Positions 1-6,291 of a stretch of DNA of 10,855 bases are shown here, one piece after another. Each line of letters begins with the position of its first letter. Within the stretch, counting starts at the first letter, position 1. The position numbers and the translations under genes are program-made. The stretch comes from Clostridia bacterium. GTDB lineage: Bacteria; Bacillota_A; Clostridia; Oscillospirales; CAG-272. The stretch is from positions 1-10,855 of the forward strand of contig JAFVXK010000004.1 of assembly GCA_017501175.1 (NCBI GenBank), given 5' to 3'. The notes below the pieces were generated by a model, which saw only the letters and a list, made by a program, of their open reading frames with translations, was not told the origin of the DNA and did no database searches.

Positions 1-45
1 AACAGATTTACAGTCTGCCCCCTTTGGCCGCTCGGGAATTCCCCC
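1..45 (-). tRNA. tRNA-Tyr (GTA), 5' part only
   Basis: On the minus strand the sequence starts GGGGGAATTCCCGAGCGG and continues through a D-arm into the anticodon arm CAGA-CTGTAAA-TCTG, giving anticodon GTA. This is the typical bacterial tRNA-Tyr 5' half. The long variable arm, T-arm and 3' end lie beyond the left edge, so the gene is partial only because of the window. It lies 11 bases downstream of tRNA-Thr and is probably on the same transcript. Confidence 0.9.
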
Positions 46-56
46 ATATTTAATAC

Positions 57-131
57 TGGAGCTGGTGAACGGAGTCGAACCATCAACCTGCTGATTACAA
101 ATCAGCTGCTCTGCCATTGAGCCACACCAGC
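57..131 (-). tRNA. tRNA-Thr (TGT)
   Basis: A complete cloverleaf can be drawn on the minus strand. The acceptor stem is GCTGGTG/CACCAGC. The D-arm is GCTCAATGGCAGAGC. The anticodon arm is GCTGA-TTTGTAA-TCAGC with anticodon TGT, which reads ACA and, depending on wobble, other ACN threonine codons. The T-arm has the GGTTCGACTCC loop with two G-T wobble pairs in its stem. The discriminator base is T, and the 3' CCA is encoded in the DNA (57-59). The gene leads a leftward tRNA cluster that continues into tRNA-Tyr. Confidence 0.95.
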
Positions 132-147
132 ATCGGTGACGATTAAT

Positions 148-176
148 ATTATAACAGATACTATTCGGTTTGTCAA
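148..176 (-). promoter_or_regulatory. sigma-A promoter of the tRNA cluster
   Basis: On the minus strand there is a perfect -35 TTGACA (171-176) and a perfect -10 TATAAT (148-153) separated by exactly 17 bases. Transcription should start near position 141, about 10 bases before the mature tRNA-Thr 5' end. A consensus promoter of this strength fits a stable RNA operon. Confidence 0.92.
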
Positions 177-214
177 CCCCTTTTCCAAAAAAAATTTAAA
201 TAATTTTATGGGTG

Positions 215-240
215 AAAAAAGCCGCGCAAAACGGCACGGC
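215..240 (-). terminator. Rho-independent terminator of the AraC-type gene
   Basis: Read leftward, a GCCGTGC/GCGCGGC stem (one T-G wobble) with a CGTTTT loop is followed by six T residues. It lies about 65 bases after the stop codon of the regulator gene and just upstream of the tRNA promoter, so it insulates the tRNA operon. Confidence 0.85.
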
Positions 241-304
241 TTTCCTTAATAAATAGGCTTTTTTGTGAAAGACGCAGTTGGTTGGAAAACACACTTTGAA
301 GCGG

Positions 305-1039
305 TTAGCTCTTGCAGCTTATTGGTGCAACTCCGTATCTCTTTTTAAACAGCCTCGAAAAATAGCCGTAGCTTTCGTATCCGACGGCTTCCGACACCTC
401 AGAGAGCGAGAGCCCGCCATCGCGTATCATATCCCGCGCGATAGCCAGCCTTTTTCGGTTGATAAACTCGGATACCGTCATCTTCATTTCGCGCTTGAAA
501 AGAAAGGCGGTGTACTCGCGCGATAGGTGCAGGTGCTTTGCAACGTCGGACAGTCCTATGCGCTCCTTTATATGCGCGCTTACGAAATCTATGGCGCGGT
601 TGACGTGCAGGTTGTGGCTTTCTCTATCCTTCATTTCCGTCAGCACCTCCAGAATGTAAGATGCTATGCACGCCGCCTTTTGCTCCGACCTCGGCTCGTC
701 TGTCAGGTGGCTCGGTGTAAAGGCATCGAAGAGCGCGTGTATCTCGGCAGTCGCGCCGCCCTTTATCAGCATCTGGAGGTCTATTTTCTCGTCGGAGTTA
801 AAATTGAAGCTGACGTAATGCACCGGCTCTGATAGAGGAAGTCTTGTTCGCAGGGTGCTCGGTGGCAATAGAATTACGTCTCCTGCCTCTACCGTCAGCC
901 TCTGTCCGTTGGCGGTATAAATCAAGCGCCCCTTAAAGACCAACGTCATATCGTAATAATCAATTCTTTCAGGCGATATTCCGGCTGATCTTTCAAGGAC
1001 TACGTTGCAGAAGTGACCTACTTTACTTACAATATACAC
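305..1039 (-). CDS. AraC/XylS-family transcriptional regulator
   Basis: A 244-residue DNA-binding regulator. The N-terminal half has a short cupin-like sensing region (about residues 30-70, including GRLIYTANGQ and AGDVILLPP), as in AraC proteins that bind sugars or other small ligands. The C-terminal ~100 residues carry two helix-turn-helix units (about 161-181 and 212-233) with the family signature around VGYESYGYFSRLFKKRYGVAP. The start is GTG at 1037-1039, chosen because a GGAG ribosome binding site sits 8 bases upstream and the nearby ATG is out of frame. The gene is divergent from the CapA-like pair, and AraC regulators commonly control a divergent neighbour, so those genes are its likely targets (inference). 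The inducer cannot be read from sequence. Confidence 0.93.
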   Translation of the reverse strand: MYIVSKVGHFCNVVLERSAGISPERIDYYDMTLVFKGRLIYTANGQRLTVEAGDVILLPPSTLRTRLPLSEPVHYVSFNFNSDEKIDLQMLIKGGATAEIHALFDAFTPSHLTDEPRSEQKAACIASYILEVLTEMKDRESHNLHVNRAIDFVSAHIKERIGLSDVAKHLHLSREYTAFLFKREMKMTVSEFINRKRLAIARDMIRDGGLSLSEVSEAVGYESYGYFSRLFKKRYGVAPISCKS

Positions 1040-1061
1040 GGCGAAATCTCCATAAAATCTT

Positions 1062-1090
1062 AATATAGTGCAAAAACGGCAAAAACAACA
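1062..1090 (-). promoter_or_regulatory. possible promoter of the AraC-type gene
   Basis: On the minus strand TGTTGT (1085-1090) and TATATT (1062-1067) are spaced 17 bases apart, about 20 bases before the GTG start. The -35 is poor. The spacer contains two near-identical 9-base units on the plus strand (1069-1077 and 1078-1086, sharing GCAAAAAC), which could be a binding site for the regulator itself. This is a weak call. Confidence 0.35.
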
Positions 1091-1102
1091 TAAAATAGTT
1101 TA

Positions 1103-1139
1103 TTGAATGTTTCGCGTTGATGATTTATTATATAATAAA
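1103..1139 (+). promoter_or_regulatory. promoter of the first CapA-like gene
   Basis: TTGAAT (1103-1108) and TATTAT (1126-1131) are separated by 17 bases, placing the start of transcription near 1138, about 37 bases before the ATG. The -10 lies inside a perfect 16-base A/T palindrome (1124-1139, TTTATTATATAATAAA), whose second half also offers TATAAT at 1131-1136. Whether the palindrome is an operator or only A/T-rich melting sequence cannot be decided from sequence. Confidence 0.6.
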
Positions 1140-1174
1140 GAGCAAATAATGTCAATCAAAAAGGGGAAATTTTT

Positions 1175-2275
1175 ATGAAAACATTGCTTTTTGGAGATTT
1201 TTATCCGTATCGTAAGGACGTTGCGCAGCTTTTCGTTGATGCAGACGTTGAGGCGCTCTTCGGCGATTCGCTCTCGCTTTTCGAGAACAAGGACTTTATC
1301 GCTATAAACCTCGAGTGTGCCATCACCGACAAGGACACTGCAATTGCAAAGCACGGTCCTAACCTCAAAGCTCCGATAGGAAGCGAAAACGCCCTTAAAA
1401 AGCTCGGCGTAAACCTCGCAGGTCTTAGTAATAACCACGTGTTTGATTTCGGTGTACCCGGCATCATTGATACGATGGAGTCGCTTAAGAGAGCAGGAAT
1501 TGACTACACCGGCTTTGGCGATAATTACGAGGACTCAAGAAAGGACTACATATTCGAGAAAAACGGCGAGAAGATTGCCGTTATCGCGGTATGCGAGCAC
1601 GAGTATTCCTATGCAAAGCCCGACAAAATGGGCTCGCGTCCCTTTGACGAGTTCGACACGCTCGAGGATATAAGACGCGCAAACGCAGAGTGTGACCGCG
1701 TTATCGTTATGTATCACGGCGGCAAGGAGCATTGCCGCTATCCCTCGCCCCGTCTTATGCGCGCTTGTCGCGCAATGGTGAGAGCCGGCGCTGACGTCGT
1801 GCTTTGCCAGCATACTCACTGCATCAGCTGCTACGAGAACTATGAGGGTGGACATATCCTTTACGGACAGGGCAACTCGCACTTCCTTTGGCCCTATTCC
1901 GAGGAGTGCTGGGAGAGTGCTCTTGCAGTAGAGTATGATACCGTATCGGGAGAGATAGACTTCGTTCCTCTGCACACGCCTAATGACGAAAAGGAGTGCG
2001 GCATCTCGCTTGCAAAGGGCGAGGAGAGAGATGAGATAATGAAGGGCTTCGCCACTCGCTCGGCAAGTCTTCTCGACGGCACTTGGATTGACGGCTGGCG
2101 CGAGTTCTGCGCCTCGGTTGAGAATCAGTATAGAAGAGTCGTTGCAAAAGCCAGCACCCCCGAGTGCACCGAGAAGGATAATCTTCAATTCGCGCACTAC
2201 CTCGACTGCGAGGCGCACCTCGACGTATTCCGCGAGCTTTATCAGACCTATCATATGAAGGATGTTAATTACTGA
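1175..2275 (+). CDS. CapA-like (PGA_cap) metallophosphatase-fold protein, copy 1
   Basis: A 366-residue protein with the conserved motifs of the CapA family (poly-gamma-glutamate synthesis protein, PGA_cap domain, calcineurin-like fold). These are FGDF (residue D8), NLECAIT (N45, E47), GLSNNHVFDFG (N86, N87, H88, D91), YHGGKE (H181, E185), CQHTH (H213, H215) and YGQGNSHF (230-237), which matches the family's YSLGN motif. They are the positions expected to hold a two-metal centre. There is no signal peptide or membrane segment, unlike the anchored CapA of Bacillus anthracis, so the protein is probably cytosolic. No capB/capC genes are nearby, so capsule synthesis is unlikely; the substrate is unknown. 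The ATG follows an AAGGGGA ribosome binding site by 7 bases. It is paired with a second copy downstream and is divergent from an AraC-type regulator. Confidence 0.88.
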   Translation: MKTLLFGDFYPYRKDVAQLFVDADVEALFGDSLSLFENKDFIAINLECAITDKDTAIAKHGPNLKAPIGSENALKKLGVNLAGLSNNHVFDFGVPGIIDTMESLKRAGIDYTGFGDNYEDSRKDYIFEKNGEKIAVIAVCEHEYSYAKPDKMGSRPFDEFDTLEDIRRANAECDRVIVMYHGGKEHCRYPSPRLMRACRAMVRAGADVVLCQHTHCISCYENYEGGHILYGQGNSHFLWPYSEECWESALAVEYDTVSGEIDFVPLHTPNDEKECGISLAKGEERDEIMKGFATRSASLLDGTWIDGWREFCASVENQYRRVVAKASTPECTEKDNLQFAHYLDCEAHLDVFRELYQTYHMKDVNY

Positions 2276-2324
2276 TAATCCGCCGAAGCTTATATAAACG
2301 GTATAAGCAGATGATTTAAAAACG

Positions 2325-2361
2325 AAAAAAGTGCCGACAAGAAAATCGTCGGCACTTTTTT
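2325..2361. terminator. terminator between the two CapA-like genes
   Basis: A perfect 14-base-pair inverted repeat (2325-2338 with 2348-2361; core GTGCCGAC/GTCGGCAC) with a 9-base loop is flanked by A and T runs, so it would work in both directions. It ends transcription of copy 1 about 50 bases after its stop codon and separates the two copies into independent units. Confidence 0.93.
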
Positions 2362-2393
2362 CTACCCGTTTTCAAAAACAGTAAGAAAACACA

Positions 2394-2431
2394 TTTAAAA
2401 TATTGACGACCGTACTGTTTAAAATATTGAC
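2394..2431 (+). repeat. 14-base direct repeat overlapping the -35 of the copy-2 promoter
   Basis: TTTAAAATATTGAC occurs exactly twice, at 2394-2407 and 2418-2431, 24 bases apart. The second unit contains the first five bases of the -35 element. A repeated site at this place is a candidate operator, possibly for the nearby AraC-type regulator. A/T-richness lowers its specificity. Confidence 0.6.
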
Positions 2432-2455
2432 AGTAAGTCTGAAATATGCTAAAAT
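2427..2455 (+). promoter_or_regulatory. sigma-A promoter of the second CapA-like gene
   Basis: A perfect -35 TTGACA (2427-2432), a 17-base spacer and -10 TAAAAT (2450-2455). Transcription should start near 2462, leaving a leader of about 30 bases. The promoter lies after the terminator, so copy 2 is expressed on its own. Confidence 0.85.
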
Positions 2456-2492
2456 AAATAGAAAACATACATTTATATTTTGTGAGGAACAT

Positions 2493-3593
2493 ATGAAAAC
2501 ATTACTTTTTGGAGATTTTTGCCCGAAGCGTCCGGACGTTGCAGAGCTTTTTGTTAAAGGCGATATTGAAACTCTTTTCGGCGATTCGCTCTCGCTCTTC
2601 GAGAACAAGGATTTTATTGCCGTTAACCTTGAGTGCGCTCTGACCGACAGCGAAACGCCTATCACCAAGCACGGCCCTAATCTCAAAACGCCCGTAGGAA
2701 GCGAAAACACGCTCAAAAAGCTTGGCGTTACCCTCGCAGGACTCAGTAATAACCACGTATTCGATTTTGGCGTGCCCGGCGCTCTTGAAACCATGAAAAC
2801 GCTTGAAAAGGCCGGAATTGCGCATACCGGCTTCGGAATGAACTACGAGGACTCGAGAAAGGATTACGTATTCGAGAAAAACGGTGAGAAGCTTGCCGTT
2901 ATAGCAGTATGTGAGCACGAGTATTCCTATGCAAAGCCCGACAAGATGGGCTCTCGCCCCTTCGACGAGTTTGATACAATAGAGGACATAAGACGCGCAA
3001 AGGCAAACGCTGACCGCGTTGTAGTTATGTACCACGGCGGCAAGGAGCTTTGCCGTTATCCCTCGCCCCGTCTTATGCGCGTTTGTCGCGCAATGGTAAG
3101 AGCCGGCGCTGACGTTGTGCTTTGCCAGCATACTCACTGCATCAGCTGCTATGAGAACTATGAGGGTGGACATATCCTTTATGGACAGGGTAACTCGCAC
3201 TTCCTCTGGCCCTCGCCTAAGGAAATTTTAAAGCACGGTCTTGCGGTAGAATACGATACGGTGACGAGCGAGATAAGCTTTGTTCCTCTCTATGCCCCCA
3301 TTACTGCTGATGAATACGGTATTTCGCTTGCAAAGGGCGAGGAGAGAGATGAGATAATGAAGGGCTTTGCCGCACGCTCGGCAAGTCTTCTCGACGGCAC
3401 TTGGATTGATGGCTGGCGCGAGTTCTGTGCCTCTGTGGAAAGTCAGTACACCCGCGTCGTCAGAAAGGCGAGCGTTCCCGAATGCACCGAGGCTGACAAT
3501 CTCCAGTTCGCTCATTACCTCGATTGCGAGGCGCACCTTGACGTCTTCCGCGAGCTTTATCAGACCTATCATATGCAGGATAAGAACTATTGA
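2493..3593 (+). CDS. CapA-like (PGA_cap) metallophosphatase-fold protein, copy 2
   Basis: A 366-residue paralogue of the upstream gene, the same length and about 83 percent identical (63 differences by hand count, no gaps). All the family motifs are kept: FGDF, NLECAL, GLSNNHVFDFG, YHGGKE, CQHTH and YGQGNSHF. The ATG at 2493 is chosen because GAGGA lies about 6 bases upstream and the protein then begins MKTLLFGDF exactly like copy 1; extending the frame upstream would run into the promoter. Differences cluster at residues 11-28, 51-67, 97-116 and especially 241-276, while 201-240 is identical. This suggests a shared catalytic core with altered surface or substrate-facing loops (inference). 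There is no signal peptide or membrane segment. Function and substrate are unknown; it is probably co-regulated with copy 1. Confidence 0.88.
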   Translation: MKTLLFGDFCPKRPDVAELFVKGDIETLFGDSLSLFENKDFIAVNLECALTDSETPITKHGPNLKTPVGSENTLKKLGVTLAGLSNNHVFDFGVPGALETMKTLEKAGIAHTGFGMNYEDSRKDYVFEKNGEKLAVIAVCEHEYSYAKPDKMGSRPFDEFDTIEDIRRAKANADRVVVMYHGGKELCRYPSPRLMRVCRAMVRAGADVVLCQHTHCISCYENYEGGHILYGQGNSHFLWPSPKEILKHGLAVEYDTVTSEISFVPLYAPITADEYGISLAKGEERDEIMKGFAARSASLLDGTWIDGWREFCASVESQYTRVVRKASVPECTEADNLQFAHYLDCEAHLDVFRELYQTYHMQDKNY

Positions 3594-3624
3594 TAACTCT
3601 GGCTTGACAGTTGAATAAAAATGC

Positions 3625-3660
3625 AAAGCGGCGGGTCTTATTGTAGGCTCGCCGCTTTTT
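3625..3660 (+). terminator. terminator of the second CapA-like gene
   Basis: A long stem AAAGCGGCG/CGCCGCTTT, extended inward by GGTC/GGCT with wobble pairs, ends in a run of T. It lies about 30 bases after the stop codon. The A-run on the other side is short, so rightward action is most likely. Confidence 0.9.
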
Positions 3661-3703
3661 ACAGACTTTTATGGTATATATAAAAATATCGAGGGCGCGC
3701 TAC

Positions 3704-3732
3704 TTGCATTTTTCTATCCTATATGATAAAAT
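3704..3732 (+). promoter_or_regulatory. promoter of the radical SAM-cca-rqcH-mnmM operon
   Basis: TTGCAT (3704-3709), a 17-base spacer and TAAAAT (3727-3732) lie 23 bases before the first ATG, between the preceding terminator and the operon. This is the only good promoter seen ahead of the five genes. Confidence 0.75.
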
Positions 3733-3755
3733 AGAAAGAAAAAGGGGGAGCGTTT

Positions 3756-4583
3756 ATGTTTTCGAGAGTTTACGTTGAGATTACTAACAGATGCAATATG
3801 AACTGCTCCTTTTGTCACGGGACGAGCCGTCCTCCTCGCAGTATGTCGCGCGAGGAGTTTGAAGCCGTCCTTTCGGGCCTTTCGGGAGTTACCGAGTATT
3901 TATACTATCACGTTATGGGCGAGCCTCTGACGCATAAGGAGCTTCCGGATTTTATAAGAAGAGCCACGGAATACGGTTACAAGTCGGCGATAACCACTAA
4001 CGGTACGCTGCTTTCTCGCAGGGGAGATGAGATAATCTCGGCGGGAGTATATAAGGTCAGCATTTCTCTTCACAGCTTCGAGGAGGGAAGTATCGAGAGC
4101 CTTGACGGATACCTTGACGGCTGCTTTGATTTTGCAAAAAAGGCTTCTAGGGCAGGTGTTCTTACGGTGCTCCGCCTATGGAACAGAGGGTATGACGGCG
4201 GAAAAAACGAGTACATTTTAAATAAAATGAAATCGTCGATAGACGGCGAGTGGAAATGGTCGGAGCGAGGCGCGAGAATACGCGACAAGCTCCATCTCGA
4301 GTGGGGCGATAGGTTTATATGGCCCGATATGGAAGCTTTGGATATGGGTGAGAGCGTTTTTTGCTACGGATTAAAGGACCATTTCGGAATATTATCCGAC
4401 GGCAGTGTAGTTCCTTGCTGTCTTGATGCAGACGGAGCTATAACGCTTGGCAATATTTTTGAGGAAGATGTTCGGGAAATTCTTTCGGGTGACAGGGCAA
4501 GAGCGATAGCCGAGGGCTTCAAAAACCGACGCGCTAGCGAGGAGCTTTGCAGAAAATGCGCTTACGCAAGACGTTTTAAATAA
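3756..4583 (+). CDS. radical SAM protein with C-terminal SPASM-like domain
   Basis: A 275-residue radical SAM enzyme. The CxxxCxxC motif that binds the catalytic 4Fe-4S cluster is at residues 13, 17 and 20 (TNRCNMNCSFC). A GEP motif that contacts SAM is at 55-57 (VMGEP), and TTNGTLL (80-86) is another family motif. The C-terminal part has SPASM-like cysteines C203, C221, C222, C265 and C268, with the typical DGSVVPCC and LGN pattern, so it probably carries at least one more iron-sulfur cluster. The start has AGGGGGAG 6-13 bases upstream. Relatives include peptide-modifying and anaerobic sulfatase-maturating enzymes, but no precursor peptide or sulfatase is nearby, so the substrate is unknown. 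It is the first gene of the operon, 13 bases ahead of cca. Confidence 0.9.
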   Translation: MFSRVYVEITNRCNMNCSFCHGTSRPPRSMSREEFEAVLSGLSGVTEYLYYHVMGEPLTHKELPDFIRRATEYGYKSAITTNGTLLSRRGDEIISAGVYKVSISLHSFEEGSIESLDGYLDGCFDFAKKASRAGVLTVLRLWNRGYDGGKNEYILNKMKSSIDGEWKWSERGARIRDKLHLEWGDRFIWPDMEALDMGESVFCYGLKDHFGILSDGSVVPCCLDADGAITLGNIFEEDVREILSGDRARAIAEGFKNRRASEELCRKCAYARRFK

Positions 4584-4596
4584 GAGGGGTAAGGCT

Positions 4597-5775
4597 ATGA
4601 ATGTAAATATAACTTTACATAAAGACGTCATAGAGATACTTGACCGTCTTGAGCGCGCAGGGTTTGAGGCGTATGCCGTGGGCGGTTACGTGCGTGACGC
4701 GCTTCTTCTGAAGGAGGCGGGTGACTGCGATATAACCACAAGCGCACTTCCCGAAGAGACCAAGAAGGTTTTCGACAGTGAGCGCACGGTGGATACAGGC
4801 ATAAAGCACGGAACTGTGACGCTGATATACAACGGAGTACCGTATGAAATTACGACGTACCGTGTGGACGGAGATTACGCCGATAACAGACACCCGGACC
4901 GTGTGAGCTTTACTGCGACGCTTCGCGAGGATCTCGCGCGACGCGATTTTACCGTAAACGCTATGGCGTATTCAGAGGTGCGCGGGCTCGTTGACATATT
5001 CGGCGGAAGAGAGGATTTGGCGGCGGGAATAATAAGGGCTGTCGGTGACCCGGGGCGCAGATTTTCGGAGGACGCGCTTAGGATTTTGCGCGCTTTGCGT
5101 TTTGCCTCGGTTTTGGATTTTAAGATAGAAAACTCGACACGCCTTGCCATTTTTGAAGAAAAAGAACGACTTCGCAGCGTTTCCGTCGAGCGAGTTTTGG
5201 TGGAGCTTCGAAAGCTAATTGCGGGTAAGGGAGCACACGCAATTCTTACAGAGTACGGCGATATTATTGCAGAGCAGCTTTCCGGCGTTGATAGAATTGT
5301 AATGCCGGAGAAAGGCATTTTTGAGGCTATGACACCCGACGAGCGCTTGATTTCCATCTTTTACCTATCCGTGAGTGAGCCGTCTTCCGCGTTTGAGGCC
5401 TCTATACGAGCTCTTCACGGCGACAAAGCCACCCAAAAATTCGGTGCGGCGGTGCTTCACGCTATGACGGCTGATTTGTCGGGCGACGCACTTTACGAGC
5501 TTATATTGGATATGGGCATTGAGGTAGTTGGGTCGGCGCTTTCTCTGAAAGCAAGGCTTACGGGAGAGAAAAAAGACGCGGAAAGGCTTGGAGAGCTTAC
5601 CGCAAGCGGCAGGCCGTGTAAAATTTCGGAGCTTAAAATAAGCGGAAGAGATATAACCGCGCTTGGAATTGTCGGAGAGCGGGTGGGAGAGCTTTTGCAC
5701 TCTGCCTTGATTGCCGTAATGCGCGGGGAGCTTGAAAATAATTCGGACGACCTTTTGAAGTATATCAAAAGATAA
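4597..5775 (+). CDS. cca: CCA-adding tRNA nucleotidyltransferase
   Basis: A 392-residue class II nucleotidyltransferase that builds or repairs the 3'-CCA of tRNAs using CTP and ATP. The signature AVGGYVRDALL (27-37) is followed by the catalytic DxD (D43, D45) in the GDCDITTSALPEE segment. Motif B, LARRDFTVNAMAY, is at about 113-125, and the nucleotide-recognition motif EDALRILRALRFA is at 158-170. The C-terminal half is the variable helical tRNA-binding region; no HD phosphohydrolase motif is seen. GAGGGG lies 7 bases before the ATG, and the gap from the preceding gene is 13 bases. Poly(A) polymerases share this fold, and strict separation by eye is not safe, but length and context favour Cca. 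The tRNA-Thr in this window already encodes CCA, so the enzyme may mainly repair, or serve other tRNAs. Confidence 0.93.
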   Translation: MNVNITLHKDVIEILDRLERAGFEAYAVGGYVRDALLLKEAGDCDITTSALPEETKKVFDSERTVDTGIKHGTVTLIYNGVPYEITTYRVDGDYADNRHPDRVSFTATLREDLARRDFTVNAMAYSEVRGLVDIFGGREDLAAGIIRAVGDPGRRFSEDALRILRALRFASVLDFKIENSTRLAIFEEKERLRSVSVERVLVELRKLIAGKGAHAILTEYGDIIAEQLSGVDRIVMPEKGIFEAMTPDERLISIFYLSVSEPSSAFEASIRALHGDKATQKFGAAVLHAMTADLSGDALYELILDMGIEVVGSALSLKARLTGEKKDAERLGELTASGRPCKISELKISGRDITALGIVGERVGELLHSALIAVMRGELENNSDDLLKYIKR

Positions 5776-5810
5776 GATAATCATATACTGACGGCAGGAG
5801 GTGTGCCGTT

Positions 5811-6242
5811 ATGAAGTATATGAGAAAGCTTGACACGGGATGGGGTGAATTTGTCACCGTTATCTCAAAATGTAAACTATTATTGTCAAATGTGTCTGTT
5901 ACTGCTCTTTCGACGGATGTTTTTTGCGATGAGGTGCTCGCGGGGGTTCCTTATAGACTTACCGAGGCGGAGCGTATCGAGCTTTTCGACCCGTCGCTTT
6001 TGCCGCGTATAAGGGTATCCGAGCCATACACCTCTGCAGTAGCAGCAATAGTATATGGGAAGGTGGGCGACGTGTACCGATTTATAACCGACGGTACGCC
6101 TTCCCCCACCGCATACGCCGCGGTTGCGGCCGCTTTATTCTACAAGGGCAGGATTACACGCGGTGAGTGCGTTACGCTTTTGTCCGATGCAGGAGCTTTT
6201 ACGGCAACCGTCACCGATGACGGAGTTCTTCTTTTTGTTTAA
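5811..6242 (+). CDS. protein of unknown function (143 aa), weak DapF-like C-terminus
   Basis: I do not recognise this protein. It is translated with confidence: AGGAGG lies 9 bases before the ATG, and the reading frame fills the space between cca (35-base gap) and rqcH (49-base gap) on the same strand. There is no signal peptide, no clear membrane segment and no cysteine pattern (C21, C39 and C120 only). The last ~45 residues (about 99-143, with PTAYAAVAAALFYKGRI and then an alternating beta pattern ending VLLFV) loosely resemble the C-terminal half of diaminopimelate epimerase/PhzF-like proteins, but the catalytic cysteine motif of DapF is absent. It could be a degenerate or non-catalytic member of that fold; this is only a resemblance by eye. 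Its position in a translation-related operon is the best clue to its role. Confidence 0.8.
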   Translation: MKYMRKLDTGWGEFVTVISKCKLLLSNVSVTALSTDVFCDEVLAGVPYRLTEAERIELFDPSLLPRIRVSEPYTSAVAAIVYGKVGDVYRFITDGTPSPTAYAAVAAALFYKGRITRGECVTLLSDAGAFTATVTDDGVLLFV

Positions 6243-6291
6243 TTGTTTGAATTCGTCCTTTTGGACAGGGTAATTTTTTAGGAGGCGCAAA

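Noticed and set aside
57..210. tRNA-Thr as an integration site for a mobile element
   Set aside because: No integrase gene and no second copy of the tRNA 3' end is present in the window.
1535..2254. Long open frame on the minus strand opposite the first CapA-like gene, with a counterpart at 2502-3200 opposite the second copy
   Set aside because: Both lie wholly antisense to well-supported CapA-like genes and show no recognised motif or ribosome binding site. Their mutual similarity follows simply from the duplication.
2403..2492. 30-residue upstream extension of the second CapA-like protein
   Set aside because: It would cover the -35 and -10 boxes, lacks a ribosome binding site, and copy 1 starts at the equivalent MKTLLFGDF.
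1175..3593. Transposon or composite element explaining the duplicated CapA-like genes
   Set aside because: No transposase, terminal inverted repeats or target-site duplications are visible; simple tandem duplication is enough.
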